This document shows, in pieces, positions 30,521-48,056 of a stretch of 64,000 nucleotides of DNA. This stretch comes from Blastocystis sp. Blastoise (lineage: Eukaryota > Sar > Bigyra > Opalinata > Blastocystidae). The stretch is taken from the NCBI GenBank assembly GCA_039096225.1, contig JBBPEB010000007.1:434001-498000 (forward strand), written 5' to 3'. The notes below the pieces were generated by a model. It had not been told where the DNA came from. It searched no databases and was given only the letters and a program-made list of their open reading frames with translations. The position numbers and the translations under genes were made by a program. Position 1 is the stretch's first letter; the number at the start of each line of letters is the position of its first letter.

Positions 30521-31396
30521 ATTTTATACATAGAATGATATTTAAAAAAAAAATATTTTTTGTAATTGATGAAATATAGTAAGTCTACTTAATATATAAC
30601 ATATATAGATATAATAATTTTTAAAATTAAAATAATAATAATAATAATAACATATATATATACGGTAAATATAATCATTTAATAATTTCATTCTAGTAAA
30701 TAAAAAGTCTTTGTCTAATCGTTTAAAGAAAGTCTTTGATGGAAAAGGAGGCTAAAAAGAGGGAATATATATATATATATATAGAAATATTAGCTTTATA
30801 TTAAAAGAATAATAATAAAAAAAAAAATAAAAATAAAAAGAATATAAAAAAAATAAAAAAAAAAATAAAAATAAAAAGAATATAAAAAAAAAATAAAAAT
30901 AATTATAATATCCCAAATACATACCAGCGCAAAGTTGAATTCTTTAACAAGATGGCAATGTAAATTATAAAAATCAGAATATCGTCTCCAAATATACCAA
31001 ATAACACCGTCTCGTTCAATAATTACTTTATAAGAAGCAAAATGTTGTTTCTTATATTGACAAATAGAAAAGTCCTACATAGAACATAAATTTAATACCA
31101 ATCAATGAAACAAAATATTATTATGTTTTTAAATAAATATCTAATTATATATAAAAACAAACAAATAAATAAATAAATAATAAAACAAAATACGGTAACA
31201 GTTACTCGAACATATCCTATCGTTGTTTGCCTAAGATAATCACTCAATTTTTCTGCTACTTTGAGAAGAGTCTCTTCTGTCTTATCAGTGTACTAAACAT
31301 ATTACAAACCATATGTACTCTATAATAAAAGCAAAAAAATACGGAAAGTGTAGACGCTCTGTTTTGGCTACTTTTATGAATTGGCTGTGAACTCAT
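30397..31396 (-). CDS. Small PX-domain protein (SNX3/Grd19-sized sorting nexin)
   Basis: Five short exons (31396-31343, 31292-31194, 31074-30925, 30751-30664, 30488-30397) give 160 residues and phases all agree. After a 40-residue N-terminus, one PX domain fills the protein: GYVRVTVTDFSICQYKKQHF, then WRRYSDFYNLHCHLV with the Arg-Arg-Tyr-Ser phosphoinositide motif, then PPFPSKTFFKRL and a final helix. The size matches SNX3/Grd19, which binds PI3P and sorts cargo with retromer. The match to SNX3 itself is by size and architecture only. It converges on the larger PX-BAR sorting nexin. Every exon is under 151 nt, so it is easily missed by ORF-based search. Confidence 0.85.
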
Positions 31397-31918
31397 TCTC
31401 TTTAACTGAACTAATATATACTAAGTCTCTACTTATTGCTATTTGATTCTATAAGTTAAAATAACAAATCTTTCTATAAAATAAACTACTTTAAAATAAG
31501 CTTCATTAGATTCAATGAAAGAATCCAGATTTTTTTTTGTTTTTTGGGGTTTTCTTTGTGTTTTTCCTTGAAATCAAAATATGAATTCTTTTTACTGATT
31601 TTAATTCAGATCGAATCTGAAAAAAGAATTCTGTAGTTTTTTGCTTAATTTTTTTTGTTGAATTCAAATTAGAATGACTGAAAATTATTTCAGTTCTCCC
31701 GATGCATTTTCTTTAAATATGGAGTGATTTTTTTTTTTTTCTGATTTAAGTACATTCTTCCCTTTGTACCTTTTTCCCTCATCAGAAAACATTGATTTTT
31801 AAATATTATTCTGGTCTTGAATAGAAATCATCCTTTTTCTACAAGTATCATTCTCGAATTTGTTTTATCTTATCTTATATTTGAAATTATTCAATATCAT
31901 TTGCAACGAAAATAAGAT
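31397..31918. promoter_or_regulatory. Divergent intergenic region between PX gene and APE2 gene
   Basis: Start codons of the two genes are 522 bp apart. The sequence holds T-runs and TTTTTTGGGGTTTT near 31540, otherwise no recognisable element. Both promoters should lie here. Confidence 0.4.
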
Positions 31919-37609
<5,691 letters not shown>

Positions 37610-38195
37610 AAATGATTGCCTATTTAAATCTAAAACTTTCTGTGATGTTATATATTGCAGTTATATCCAATTTATTTTCAATCTTATTTATATATCTTTG
37701 ACTCTCTTTTAAAAATAGCAACAATATAGCTATTTCAGTTTTCATATATTTATTATTATTATCTTTCTGGGTTTGAAAGTATTTTATGAAGCAATTTCAA
37801 TCCATTTATGTAACATTTATACAGTTATTTCAATAGTATTGATATTTTTTGTATTTTGTAAAAATGTTATTCTCATGGTTATTTGTTTTAATATCAATCA
37901 TTGTTTGTTTATTTTCATGATTATCGCATTTGTAAAAACCAAAAAGTCAAAAAGGGCCTTAATTATTTTTGAAATGAGCCTTTATTCGTTTTAAAAAGAG
38001 GTCATAAAAATAAAAATGAAATAAATCTTGATTTTTAAAGGGAAATTGTAGTTTATAAGAGGCCATATATTTTTATAGGACCCTTATTAATTTTATTGGT
38101 ACTTTTTATTCATAAAAAGGTTTTTCATTATATGGCTCTGTTTTTTTTAAAGAATATATTGTATTTTGCAGTATTTACATTATAGTTAATTCATT
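37610..38195. other. Intergenic region between APE2 and L23 genes
   Basis: About 590 bp of A+T-rich sequence with only short chance frames. A 5' UTR and promoter of the ribosomal protein gene must be here, but I see no recognisable ribosomal-protein promoter motif. Confidence 0.4.
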
Positions 38196-38995
38196 ATGTC
38201 TTCTAAACGTGGTATGACTTTTTATACGTTCAATTAGTAATTATTAATTAAAAATAGGTCGTGCTGGAGCTACTGGTCAAAAGTTCAGAACTACTCTTGG
38301 TTTACCCAACTGTGCTATCTTAAACTGTGCTGATAACACTGGTGCCAAGAATCTCTATGTTATTTCCGTTACTGGTGTCAAGGGTACACTTAACATGCTT
38401 CCTTCCGCCTCTGTCGGTGATATGTTTATGGCTTCTGTCAAGAAGGGTTCTCCTGAACTTCGTAAGAAGGTTACTCCTTTTTTCATTTTATATATATAAA
38501 TTTTTATTATTTTTATAATTTTTTCTTTATTTTTATTTTATTTTTATTTTATTTTTATTTTATTTTTATTTTTCTATCTTTTGATTTCATGTGTATAATA
38601 TTTATATATTTTTTTGGTTACTCCTGCTCTTGTCGTTAGACAACGTAAATCTTGGAGAAGAAAGAACGGTGTTTATCTTTATTTTGAAGGTATTTATATA
38701 TATATATTACATTTATAGATATTAACACAATTTCAAATTCAATCATTTATAAACGAATGATCTTCATCTTTTTTATTATTATTGAAATATTATTTTATAA
38801 ATAGATAATTCATTTCAAATATATATATTTTTATATTATTATTGCTATTATATACATTATATAAATATAGATAACGCTGGTGTCGTCGTCAACCCTAAGG
38901 GTGAAATGAAGGGATCTGGTATTACTGGACCTGTTGCCAAGGAAGCTGCTGATTTATGGCCTAAAGTCGCTTCTGCTGCTAGTTCCATCTGGTAA
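38196..38995 (+). CDS. RPL23: 60S ribosomal protein L23 (uL14)
   Basis: Four exons (38196-38211, 38258-38469, 38617-38689, 38871-38995) give 141 residues, against 140 in animals. Family motifs are intact: [71 protein letters not shown] and [14 protein letters not shown]. It sits on the 60S subunit near the sarcin-ricin loop and in an intersubunit bridge, contacted by eIF6. Codon use is strongly biased (GTC, AAG, GGT), the most GC-rich coding in the window. Intron 2 has no AG acceptor and is bounded by a 10-bp direct repeat. Confidence 0.98.
38470..38616 (+). other. Non-canonical L23 intron bounded by a 10-bp direct repeat
   Basis: GGTTACTCCT occurs at 38469-38478 and again at 38616-38625. 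The conserved protein ([11 protein letters not shown]) requires that exactly one copy be kept. Every possible excision within the repeat lacks a GT-AG pair; the nearest is GT...TG (AAG|GTTACTCC ... TTTTTTTG|GTTACTCC). No AG occurs in the ~45 nt before the second copy. The interior is T-rich with TTTTATTTTTA repeats. Confidence 0.8.
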
Positions 38996-39210
38996 ACAAT
39001 TTCAACTTATTACGAAGATATACTGCAATGTGTTTTGTGTTTTGTTTTTTATTAAATATAACAGTTATATATATATTTAGCTTTATTTTTGTGGATATAT
39101 TTTTAAAATAATAATTTCTTTATCGTTTTTCTTTACATATTTTATAAATAGTATTACATTTTTAAATACAAAACCCAGAAAAAAGATAAAGCTATAAATT
39201 TATCATTCTT

Positions 39211-39848
39211 TTAAGCATCACAGCCTTTCATAATACTAATACCACCACTTGTTCCAAGACGATTAGCTCCAGCTTCAATCATTTTCATGGCATCTTCATA
39301 AGTACGAATACCACCAGCAGCTTTAACTTTACCATTGTATTGATCAGCAACACGTCTCATGATCTTAACAGCTTCAACAGTAGCTCCATCTATTATAGAA
39401 AGAGAATTATTTGAATAAATAAAAAAAAAGAATAGATACAATTTTTTATAGAATATATATTGTTTATAGTAATAGGAGAATAATTATAAAATAGTTGAAT
39501 GCATACTTATAATATAAATAAATATTATAATAATAATAAAAAGAATAAAAAAAGAATCACAAAAAAATAAATAGATAAAGAATTATAAAGAATATAACTA
39601 TACTAGTACCAAAACCAGTAGAAGTTTTAACAAATTGAGCACCAGCCTTAAAAGTCAAATGAGAAGCTTTTTCAATTTCTTCATCATTTAAATAACAACT
39701 ATATTAGTAATAATATATATATAGTATTATTTATTATTATTATTATTATATAGAATTCAATATACGTTTCAATAATAACCTTGAGAAGAGTATTATGTTG
39801 TTTACACATATCAGCTACAGACCTATTTTAAATATAACATTATTGATA

Positions 39849-39884
<36 letters not shown>

Positions 39885-40318
39885 AATATATATATAACTA
39901 ATAAATAAATAATAAATAAATAAATAAATAATAATAAAAAAACATAACAAATAATTATAGATTAAAAGAAATACTTTATATCTTGTTCAACAGCGTCGTA
40001 GTCACCAGCTTTCATTAAACCAATAGGAATAACCATATCAACTTCATCAGCACCATCTTCAATAGCAACTTCGGTTTCATGGACCTTAGCAGCTGTAGAT
40101 GTAGCACCTAAGGGAAAACCAATAACAGTACAGACTTTAACAGATGATTGTTCTTTCTTGAAATATTCAGCAGCTAATTTAACAAATACAGGATTGATAC
40201 AAACACTCCAGAAGTGGTTTTCAGTAGCTTCCTTACATAATTTCTCAATATCATTAGGAGTAGCAAAAGCTTTAAGGAGGGTATGATCAATATATGAAGC
40301 AATAGTCTTTGAATCCAT
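39211..40318 (-). CDS. deoC: Deoxyribose-phosphate aldolase (DERA)
   Basis: Four exons (40318-39975, 39822-39766, 39698-39610, 39389-39211) give 222 residues, the short class I form. The enzyme cleaves 2-deoxyribose 5-phosphate to glyceraldehyde 3-phosphate and acetaldehyde in deoxynucleoside catabolism. Visible features are [41 protein letters not shown] with the catalytic Asp, the Schiff-base lysine in FVKTSTGFG, and VKAAGGIRT with the second active-site lysine. It ends [14 protein letters not shown]. It is close to bacterial enzymes in length and motifs, but its introns and codon use match its neighbours. It converges on L23 and is divergent from REV7. Confidence 0.96.
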
Positions 40319-40595
40319 AGTAAATCTTGTATAATCTAAAAGAAAATGAATAATCTTTAAAAGAAAATTTTATTTACGGATTTATTCTGAAGAATTCTTA
40401 ACTACCTATCATTTGTGTTTTTTCAGAATTTTCTTTAAAGAATTATTAAAAATCATTCATATTTCTATTATTAATTATAGAAAATATACTTTTGTAAGTT
40501 TGAATTACAGAACTCTATATATATACTATTGCTCCTTGATTTTTAATATTAAAGAAATTATCTCATTGTGATTATTCAAGAATAGTTGTGAAATA
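40319..40595. promoter_or_regulatory. Divergent promoter region, DERA and REV7
   Basis: Only 277 bp separate the two start codons, so the promoters must be close or shared. No motif is recognisable beyond A+T richness. Confidence 0.4.
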
Positions 40596-41744
40596 ATGCC
40601 ACCATCCTTATATTCAGAAGGTGAATATACTAAAAATAACAACTAGATTATACTATAATTGCTATATATAGCATTATCTGATATTCTTTTGGAATATTTT
40701 GAAGTTTATATTCATCAGATACTATTCTATTCAAAGTTATATCCAAAAGGTATTTTCATTATTCTATATACGTGAATGATTTCAATTTAGAATTATTTGA
40801 AAGATCTGTAAAGTATAATACGTTGACCATGATGTGCAGACATCCAGAACTGAATGAATATATATATAAATTTGTTCAAAGTTTAAAAGACTGGCTACTT
40901 GATGTATAAATATATATATTTGTCTTATTCTTTGTATATATTATTGTGTATACTTATTAATTATTATTTTTTTCTTCTAGGGTTCATTATCTTCCTTTGA
41001 TATATTGATTTATAATAATATTGATGAAATTGTTGAAACTTTTAAATTAAAGGTGTGATGTTATTATTATAATTATTATTATTCGATTTTTTTTTATATT
41101 TAATTATTCTATAGATTGAATCATTAGCTGTGAATTTAACAGATGTTATTGATTTTGATAAAGTATATTTTGATCTTATTTTTATGATATATAAAATATC
41201 TATATAATAAAGTCAGTCTAATAATGATTTATTTAAAAAATATATGTTGTTTTCTATTTGATTGAATATACTATATATTTTTTTGAATATGATTTTATAT
41301 AGATTAGAATATATATTAAATATATATATAGATTAGATCATCAATGAGATCTAGTATTTTACGAATCTCTTTATCAGAACAATATTATAAACAATTATCA
41401 TCAGGTATATATATTTTTTATTATTCAATAGTATATAGAATTCTATATATATATTATTTTTATATATTTTATAGAATGTACATTTCGTTTACAAGTCGAA
41501 AGACATATGGAGAAGAAGATAGATAATAAAATACATCAGAATATGAATCAAAAGGCAAAAATGAAATTAGATTATTCTGAAATTAAAGTATTATTATATA
41601 TGTTATCCTATTTTAAAGTTAAATAATAATAAATGTAATGATAACCTATATATATAGAAAGAATCTACATCAACTATTTTTACTCAATCCATTGGTACAA
41701 TTTATACTCCTATTCTTTCTATGCAAATATTATGTTATACATAA
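40596..41744 (+). CDS. REV7: REV7/MAD2L2 HORMA-domain protein
   Basis: Eight small exons (40596-40620, 40672-40749, 40791-40903, 40981-41052, 41115-41162, 41332-41404, 41475-41587, 41658-41744) sum to 609 nt, 202 residues, against 211 in human. The diagnostic stretch is YFEVYIHQILFYSKLYPK followed by LFERSVKYNTLTMMCRHPEL and NEYIYKFVQSLKDWLL, matching REV7 rather than MAD2 or HOP1. The C-terminal part (ECTFRLQVER) corresponds to the safety-belt region. REV7 is the structural subunit of DNA polymerase zeta, linking REV3 and REV1 in translesion synthesis. None of the exons exceeds 113 nt. The first intron uses GTGAAT; it is 51 nt. Confidence 0.92.
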
Positions 41745-41882
41745 GTCATATAGTGAATTCTTTTTGCTAATTCTTTTGTGTTTAAAAAATAAATATAAAT
41801 TATAGAATAATTAAAAAATAAAAACAAAAACCAATATAGAATTATCATAAACATCACATATATAACAATAAAACAAAAAGAT

Positions 41883-42622
41883 TTACATCAAATCCTTTTT
41901 AATAATTTCTAATAAATCATTCACTTGTGATTCATTCAAACGCTCAGGACATTCTTCAATAATCTAAATATTATATAGATATTATATAAATATAATAAAT
42001 ATAATATAAATATAATATAAATATAATAAATATAATATAAATATAATAAATATAATATAAATAGAATAATACAATAAATAGAATAATATAATAAATAGAA
42101 TACTATAATAAGTATAATAAATTGAATAATAAAAATATATCTAAAAAACATTAATAAACTATAATTATATACAAGATAGATATCTACTGGTAACATAGGA
42201 ACAATATTAAGTAATTGCATTCGCTCAGCTTTAGTTATATGTATATTAGCACTCTTTTCAAATTCATCTACATCTTTTAAAAACATCTCTACTCTATATA
42301 TTTTATAATTTTAATGATAGATTTCCTAAATTACAAAAAGAATTTAAAAAGCATAGAGAATAAAAAAAGGAGATTAACAAAGAAATAAAAAAAAAAATAC
42401 TTTTCAGGAGTGATTGTATCTGCTGCTGTTGTTTTAATATAAGAACGTACATGACTTTGAATAAAAGGAAATTGTCCAAGAATTCGTGATTGTTTCGTTC
42501 TTTTAGGAGGTCTTTGTTCTTCAACACACCATAACACTTCTGCATTCGATAATAATGTTTTTTCTTTTGCTCTATATATAAAAAAAATATCGATATAACG
42601 TAAAACAAACATACATTTCCAT
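41883..42622 (-). CDS. RPC9: RNA polymerase III subunit RPC9/Rpc17 (CRCP)
   Basis: Four exons (42622-42615, 42571-42401, 42293-42173, 41963-41883) give 126 residues. The first exon is only 8 nt (Met-Glu and part of Ile). Motifs are LLSNAEVLWCV at the N-terminus, HVRSYIKTTAADTITPEKV in the middle, and the HRDC-like end ITKAERMQLLNIVPMLPVDI then CPERLNESQVNDLL. The family pairs with RPC8 (Rpc25) to form the Pol III stalk that acts in initiation. It converges on REV7 with 138 bp between stop codons and diverges from the RWDD1 gene. Confidence 0.9.
41980..42122 (-). repeat. ATAATATAAAT tandem repeats in the last RPC9 intron
   Basis: The intron contains about ten copies of an 11-12 nt AT-only unit, degenerating to AATAGAATAAT units towards 42120. 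It reads as a spurious minus-strand frame rich in Tyr, Ile and Leu. Confidence 0.8.
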
Positions 42623-42891
42623 TTGATTTTGTTTTTGATAAAGTCTATCTAATGAATATAGATAAGAGTCGGTATTTGTTACATACTTATAGAATTAAGT
42701 CTTGCTGAATTTATAAAAATATATAGATAAACTGTATTTTAAAAGAAAACAATGAAACCATTGGGAATTCTCAATTTTATAGTCAATTATCCTAGATAAT
42801 CACAAGTAGAATGATTGATGTTCTATTTTTTTTTAAAGAACTTTTTAAAAGTCTTTTTTATATTTATATTCTCATAATATAGTTATCAAGA
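42623..42891. promoter_or_regulatory. Divergent promoter region, RPC9 and RWDD1
   Basis: The two start codons are 269 bp apart. No defined element is visible. Confidence 0.4.
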
Positions 42892-44245
42892 ATGTCTCGT
42901 ATGTTTTTTATACTTGATAGATTTACTTAGAATAGTTGAAGAATTAAAAGAACAACAAATGATGGAAATTGAAGCCATGGAATCCATCTATATGGACGAA
43001 TTTCAATTGATAAATAAGGATGAAGGTGAGTATTCTATAAAGATTATTCCTGATCCTTCTGGTGAAAACTTCGTATCTGTTGTTTTACATGTAAAATATA
43101 CTGAAGAATATCCTAATTCTCTTCCTGAAATTACTCTTGATGATCCTGTTTGTTTAAGAGGTACAGATCTTGAACAAATATATGATATAATTGATTCTTG
43201 TGGTAAAGAATTACTTGGAAATGAAATGATATTTACTATTGCTGAATCTGTTCGAGAATTCTTAATTCCTATTAATGAGCCTAGAAGTTCTGTATTTATT
43301 TATTATTTTATTTATTTATTTATTTTTTTATTAATTTATTTATTTACATAGTTTTCTTTATAATCTATATAATAATTTTATTATATATAAATATATAGGA
43401 AGTTAGTATGTATGAACAAATGATGAATAAACAAAAACATGATGCTAAAATACAAGCTATTGTAAGCTATTAATGTTTTTTTTAAATATATATATATATA
43501 TATATTTATATATATTTAGAAAGAAGCTGAAACTACTGTTGCTGAAAAACAAGTTAAAAAGAGAGGTATTTATAAGCTATTTATATATTTATTATTATCT
43601 ATGTTTCATTACAAATCTATATTAATTGCTTATATTCAATTTATATATATATATTTACTTTTATGATGAAATAATGTATATATATAATATAATATATAAT
43701 ATATACATATATAATATATATATAGGTACTCCTGTTACTCCTGAAGTCTTTCTTGCTTGGTTTGAAAAGTTTATGGATGAAATGGGCCATCATTTCTTAA
43801 CTGCAGAAGATAGTGATAAACCATCAGGTATATATATATATGTATTATTTGCTTATTTTTTATGATTTAATATTTTATATATATATATATATGCTATGTA
43901 CTTGAATAATCTTTATTATATATATATTATATTCTATTTTTTAGTTTTTTTTTACATAATCTATATTTAATGATAAACTATATATATAATATAACAATAA
44001 TAATTATTATAGGACGTGAATTATTCGAGAAACATTCTAAAGAATTATTGGCTCAAGAAAGATGTATATATATATATTTATATATTTATATAAATTCTTT
44101 TTTATATGACAAATAATAATATAATAGATTCTTTATTATCCTATACTATTACTATTATCTTTTTATCTTCTTTTATCATTTTCTTATCATTTTCTTATCA
44201 TTTTCTTATCATTTTCTTATCATTTCATTTCTTCTCTTCTTTTTC

Positions 44246-44279
<34 letters not shown>

Positions 44280-44458
44280 GTATAGCTCTTGAAGAGGGTG
44301 AAGGTGTATATGAAGATGAAGATGAAATATTAAAGGAATTAGAAGAACAACAAGCCAAAGAAGGGATTAATAATGATGCTACTCCTGAATATGGAGAAAT
44401 ATATAATATAGATTCAGATAATCTACCTAGTACAGATGATGAAGAAGATGAAGAATAA
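42892..44458 (+). CDS. RWDD1: RWD-domain protein RWDD1/Gir2 (DRG2-binding)
   Basis: Seven exons (42892-42898, 42921-43291, 43399-43461, 43520-43565, 43726-43827, 44013-44063, 44286-44458) give 270 residues. The RWD domain is at about 8-125: EIEAMESIYMDEFQL and VKYTEEYPNSLPEI show the YPxxxP turn of the family. Then comes a charged helix, the GTPVTPEVFLAWFEKFMDEM block and SGRELFEKH typical of RWDD1/DFRP2, and a very acidic tail. Known relatives bind the GTPase DRG2/Rbg2 and Gcn1 on ribosomes and dampen Gcn2 signalling. The first exon is 7 nt followed by a 22-nt intron; without it the start would have no in-frame ATG. Confidence 0.9.
42899..42920 (+). other. 22-nt mini-intron in the RWDD1 gene
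   Basis: ATGTCTC is followed by GTATGTTTTTTATACTTGATAG and then the RWD-coding exon. Without removal the ATG frame stops at TAG 42928-42930; with removal it reads MSHLLRIVEELKEQQ in phase. This would be among the shortest spliceosomal introns known. Confidence 0.6.
44176..44225 (+). repeat. 11-nt tandem repeat (TCATTTTCTTA)
   Basis: Four to five tandem copies lie in the last RWDD1 intron, followed by a (TTA)n run and a TATAG acceptor. The unit is pyrimidine-rich on the sense strand. Confidence 0.8.
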
Positions 44459-45191
44459 AGAAATATATATTTGAATTCTATTCAAATAAAATAACTAGTT
44501 TTTTTATTTAATATATATAATTCTATTCTATAATATATATTTTTCTTTTATTCATCATCAACGTTAGGATTGATTCATCTCGTTTTTTTTCTGGTTTTAT
44601 ATACTTGGGAATATTCTTTTCGTATTCATTCTTGATAAGAAATACTTTCTTTCTATATATATATATTCTTTTTCCTCTTTGTGTTCATTTTTATACTATT
44701 GCATCAACAACTTGTTTTTTTTTGTTTTTCATTTTGTTTTTTTTATAACACTCCATTCAAAGTAAAATAATCAAAAAATATTTAAATTACAAGAATTCAT
44801 ATTTTGAAAATACTTTCGTTATGTAGTTCTTTCGTTTTTCACATACATGTGATTAGTCCTCATTCAGTATGTAGAATTATAGTTGTAGTTGACTAGACAA
44901 AACAGGGTCAGATATATCTATTATAGAAATATATATAAAACCCTAATTGACACACACAAAAAAACACATTTATGTAATTATAATATTCAAATTAAATACC
45001 ATCAACTATAGATTGCTATCAAATCATTCTCAACGGTATTTATATCACAATTTGATCAAAATTAAAAGAATAAATGAAAAAGAACAACAATATTGTGGAA
45101 ACACCATAATAACCATAAAAAAGAGTTATTATCCTGAAGTTTCACTTCTTTTCCCGAAACAACTTTTTTTCTTTAGTTAATATAGTTATCT
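44459..45191. other. Intergenic region before the giant UBL-AAA-VWA gene
   Basis: About 730 bp. The first half is T-rich 3' UTR-like sequence. At 44938-44946 is AAACCCTAA, identical to a telo-box, a rare C-triplet in this background, about 245 bp before the start codon. A 234-nt frame (44947-45180) without an ATG start ends just before the gene and is probably 5' UTR. Confidence 0.4.
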
Positions 45192-48009
45192 ATGGAAAAT
45201 TTTTACGTTTCTGCAAACGGAAGGTCTGAGTCCATCCCATTGGATGACCCAGATACCTCTTGCGAAATGCTAGCTGATTGCATTGAAGTATTTTCATTTC
45301 TTAAACATCTTTATTATTTGTAGAAACTGTTTAATATACCAGTGGAAAGTCAGATATGGCAATATGATGGAAGAATGATTCCTATTGAAGGCACTTTTCG
45401 TTCACAACGATTTGCACGACAACAAACACTTTTCGTTTATACAAGACAAGTCTCTGATAATCAGGGTGATCCAAATCAAGAAATTACAATTTATGCTCAA
45501 TATGAAGACACCTGTTTGTCATTAGATTGCGTTTTGAATACAAGAATAGAGGAAATTCTTAATTGTTTTCTTTCTGTATGTACAATGAATAATTTGATTA
45601 TTACTTATTATACGTTTTTATTATAGTTATTCTTTGAAAGAGAAATTTTTGTTGATAATCCTTGTTTCGAATTTAATGGTGAATTCCTTGATAATGAAAA
45701 TACACTTGCTGATTATCATATCCAACATAGAGATAGATTAACTATCTTAAATAAACATCCTATTCAATTAGTATGTAAATATATTTTTTTTGTTTATAAT
45801 TATATTTTTAGGAATCTCCAAATCAATATTCTTCATTTAATATGAATATGAATAATATGAATATGAATATGAATAATATGAATATGAATATGAATAATAT
45901 GAATATGAATAATATGAATATGAATATGAATAATATGAATATGAATAATATGAATATGAATTATAATAATATGAATTATAATAATATGAATACTATGTCT
46001 CAATATCCTCCTATTACTATGTCTTCTAATTATAATCGTACTATTCCTATACCTCTGTCTAATCCTTATCCTTCTACTTATATTATGAATAATAATCAAC
46101 AATTACCTACTATGAATAATAATATGTATATGAATAATAATATGAATATGAATAATATGAATAATAATATGAATAATAATATGAATAATAATATGAATGA
46201 TATGAATAATAATAATAATAATCCAAATATTCCAAGTTCTATTCAGCCTATAAATCCTATACAATCCTTACCCTCTCTCTCTTCTCCTCCTCTTCCTCCT
46301 CCTCTTCCTATACCTCCATGTATACCTACTTCTAATCAGACTTCTTCTATTCCTATGCTATCATCACCTATTCATACTAGTAATAATACTAATTATAATA
46401 ATACTAATAATCCTAATTATAATAATAATCCTAATAATAATATACCTTCATCTCTACCTACTTTACCTTCTCTTCCTTTTCTACCTTCACTTCCTATACA
46501 AAACAATATGAATATAAATTCTTCTTCAATTCCAACATTACCACTCAATCAATTTAATTCGAATCCCTCTTTATCCTCTAATGCTGATCATGCCGCTGGT
46601 TCACAATCACGTGACCCAAACGTCATTAACAGTCTTTCAGGAAATAATAATATGAATAATATGAATATGAATATTCCTAATATGAATATTCCTAATATGA
46701 ATAATAATATGAATAATAATATGAATAATAATATGAATAATAATAATATGAATATTCCTAATATGAATAACATTATGAATAATAATATGAATAATAATAT
46801 GAATAATAATAATATGAATATCCCTAATATGAATAACATTATGAATAATAATATGAATAATAATATGAATAATACTATGAATATCCCAACTAATGCCTTT
46901 AGAATTCCTTCTCATCCATCTCTTCCTTTTATGCCGTTTCCTTATTCTATGTCATTTCCTTATTCTCTATCACTTCCATTACATAATCTCTCCTCTACTC
47001 TTCATAACCCAATGCAACTAATGAATCCAAATAATCCTATTATTCCTAATAATATAAATAATATGAACATTCCTAATAATATAAATAATATGAATATAAA
47101 TAATAATATAAATAATATGAATATAAATAATAATATTCCAAATAATTTCAGTTCTACTCCTGAAATGAACTTTAATTCTTCTTCTTCTATTAATATAATT
47201 CCTGATTCAGTTGAAATAATGAATGAAAATGATATAGATAAAGATGACGTATATATATATATATATATATTATTATATTATTATATCTCATTCTATATAT
47301 AGCAGTTTTGTCTCTATACTCATGATAAATTATATAAATTAATTTCTAAAAGTGATTTTAATAATTTGGATGATATTCTAACAGATATACATGTATATAT
47401 ATTTATATTCTTCTTAATTTTTTTTTCTTCTTATTCTTATTATTATTCTATATATAGACTAATAAATCTCTTCCTTATCCTATATATATATTTACTGACG
47501 GTCATCGTATTCAGTCTTTTGAAGAATTATATAATAGTCTTTCTAAGACGATCTCCTTTTATTCTGTATATTATTATTATAGTTTATTCTATATATAAAA
47601 TAATATATTTTATTTGTTTATTCTATATATTTGTTGTATATATATAAACGGATATATTCTATATAATAGTATTATTAAATAGTTTTTAGATAAGTTTTTA
47701 ACATATATATATATAGATATCTTCTATTGAAATGGATTCTATTCACTCTGAAGAACCTTGTTTTGAAGGTATATACTATTTATAATATTAATAATAATAA
47801 TAATAATATAATATATATATAGATGAATGTAATGATAAAACTACTGGTTATTTATGCTTTAATTGTATATATATTATATTATATTATATATATACATATA
47901 TATATATATAATTATTATAGATACTTCATCTTTCCTTTCTGTTGAAGCTATTAATAAATTCCTATGGAACATTCCTAAAGAAACATCTATTCTCTATATG
48001 TCTGGTATA

Positions 48010-48056
<47 letters not shown>

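Noticed and set aside
44947-45180. 78-codon frame before the giant gene
   Set aside because: It lacks an ATG start, has no recognisable sequence and lies where the 5' UTR should be.
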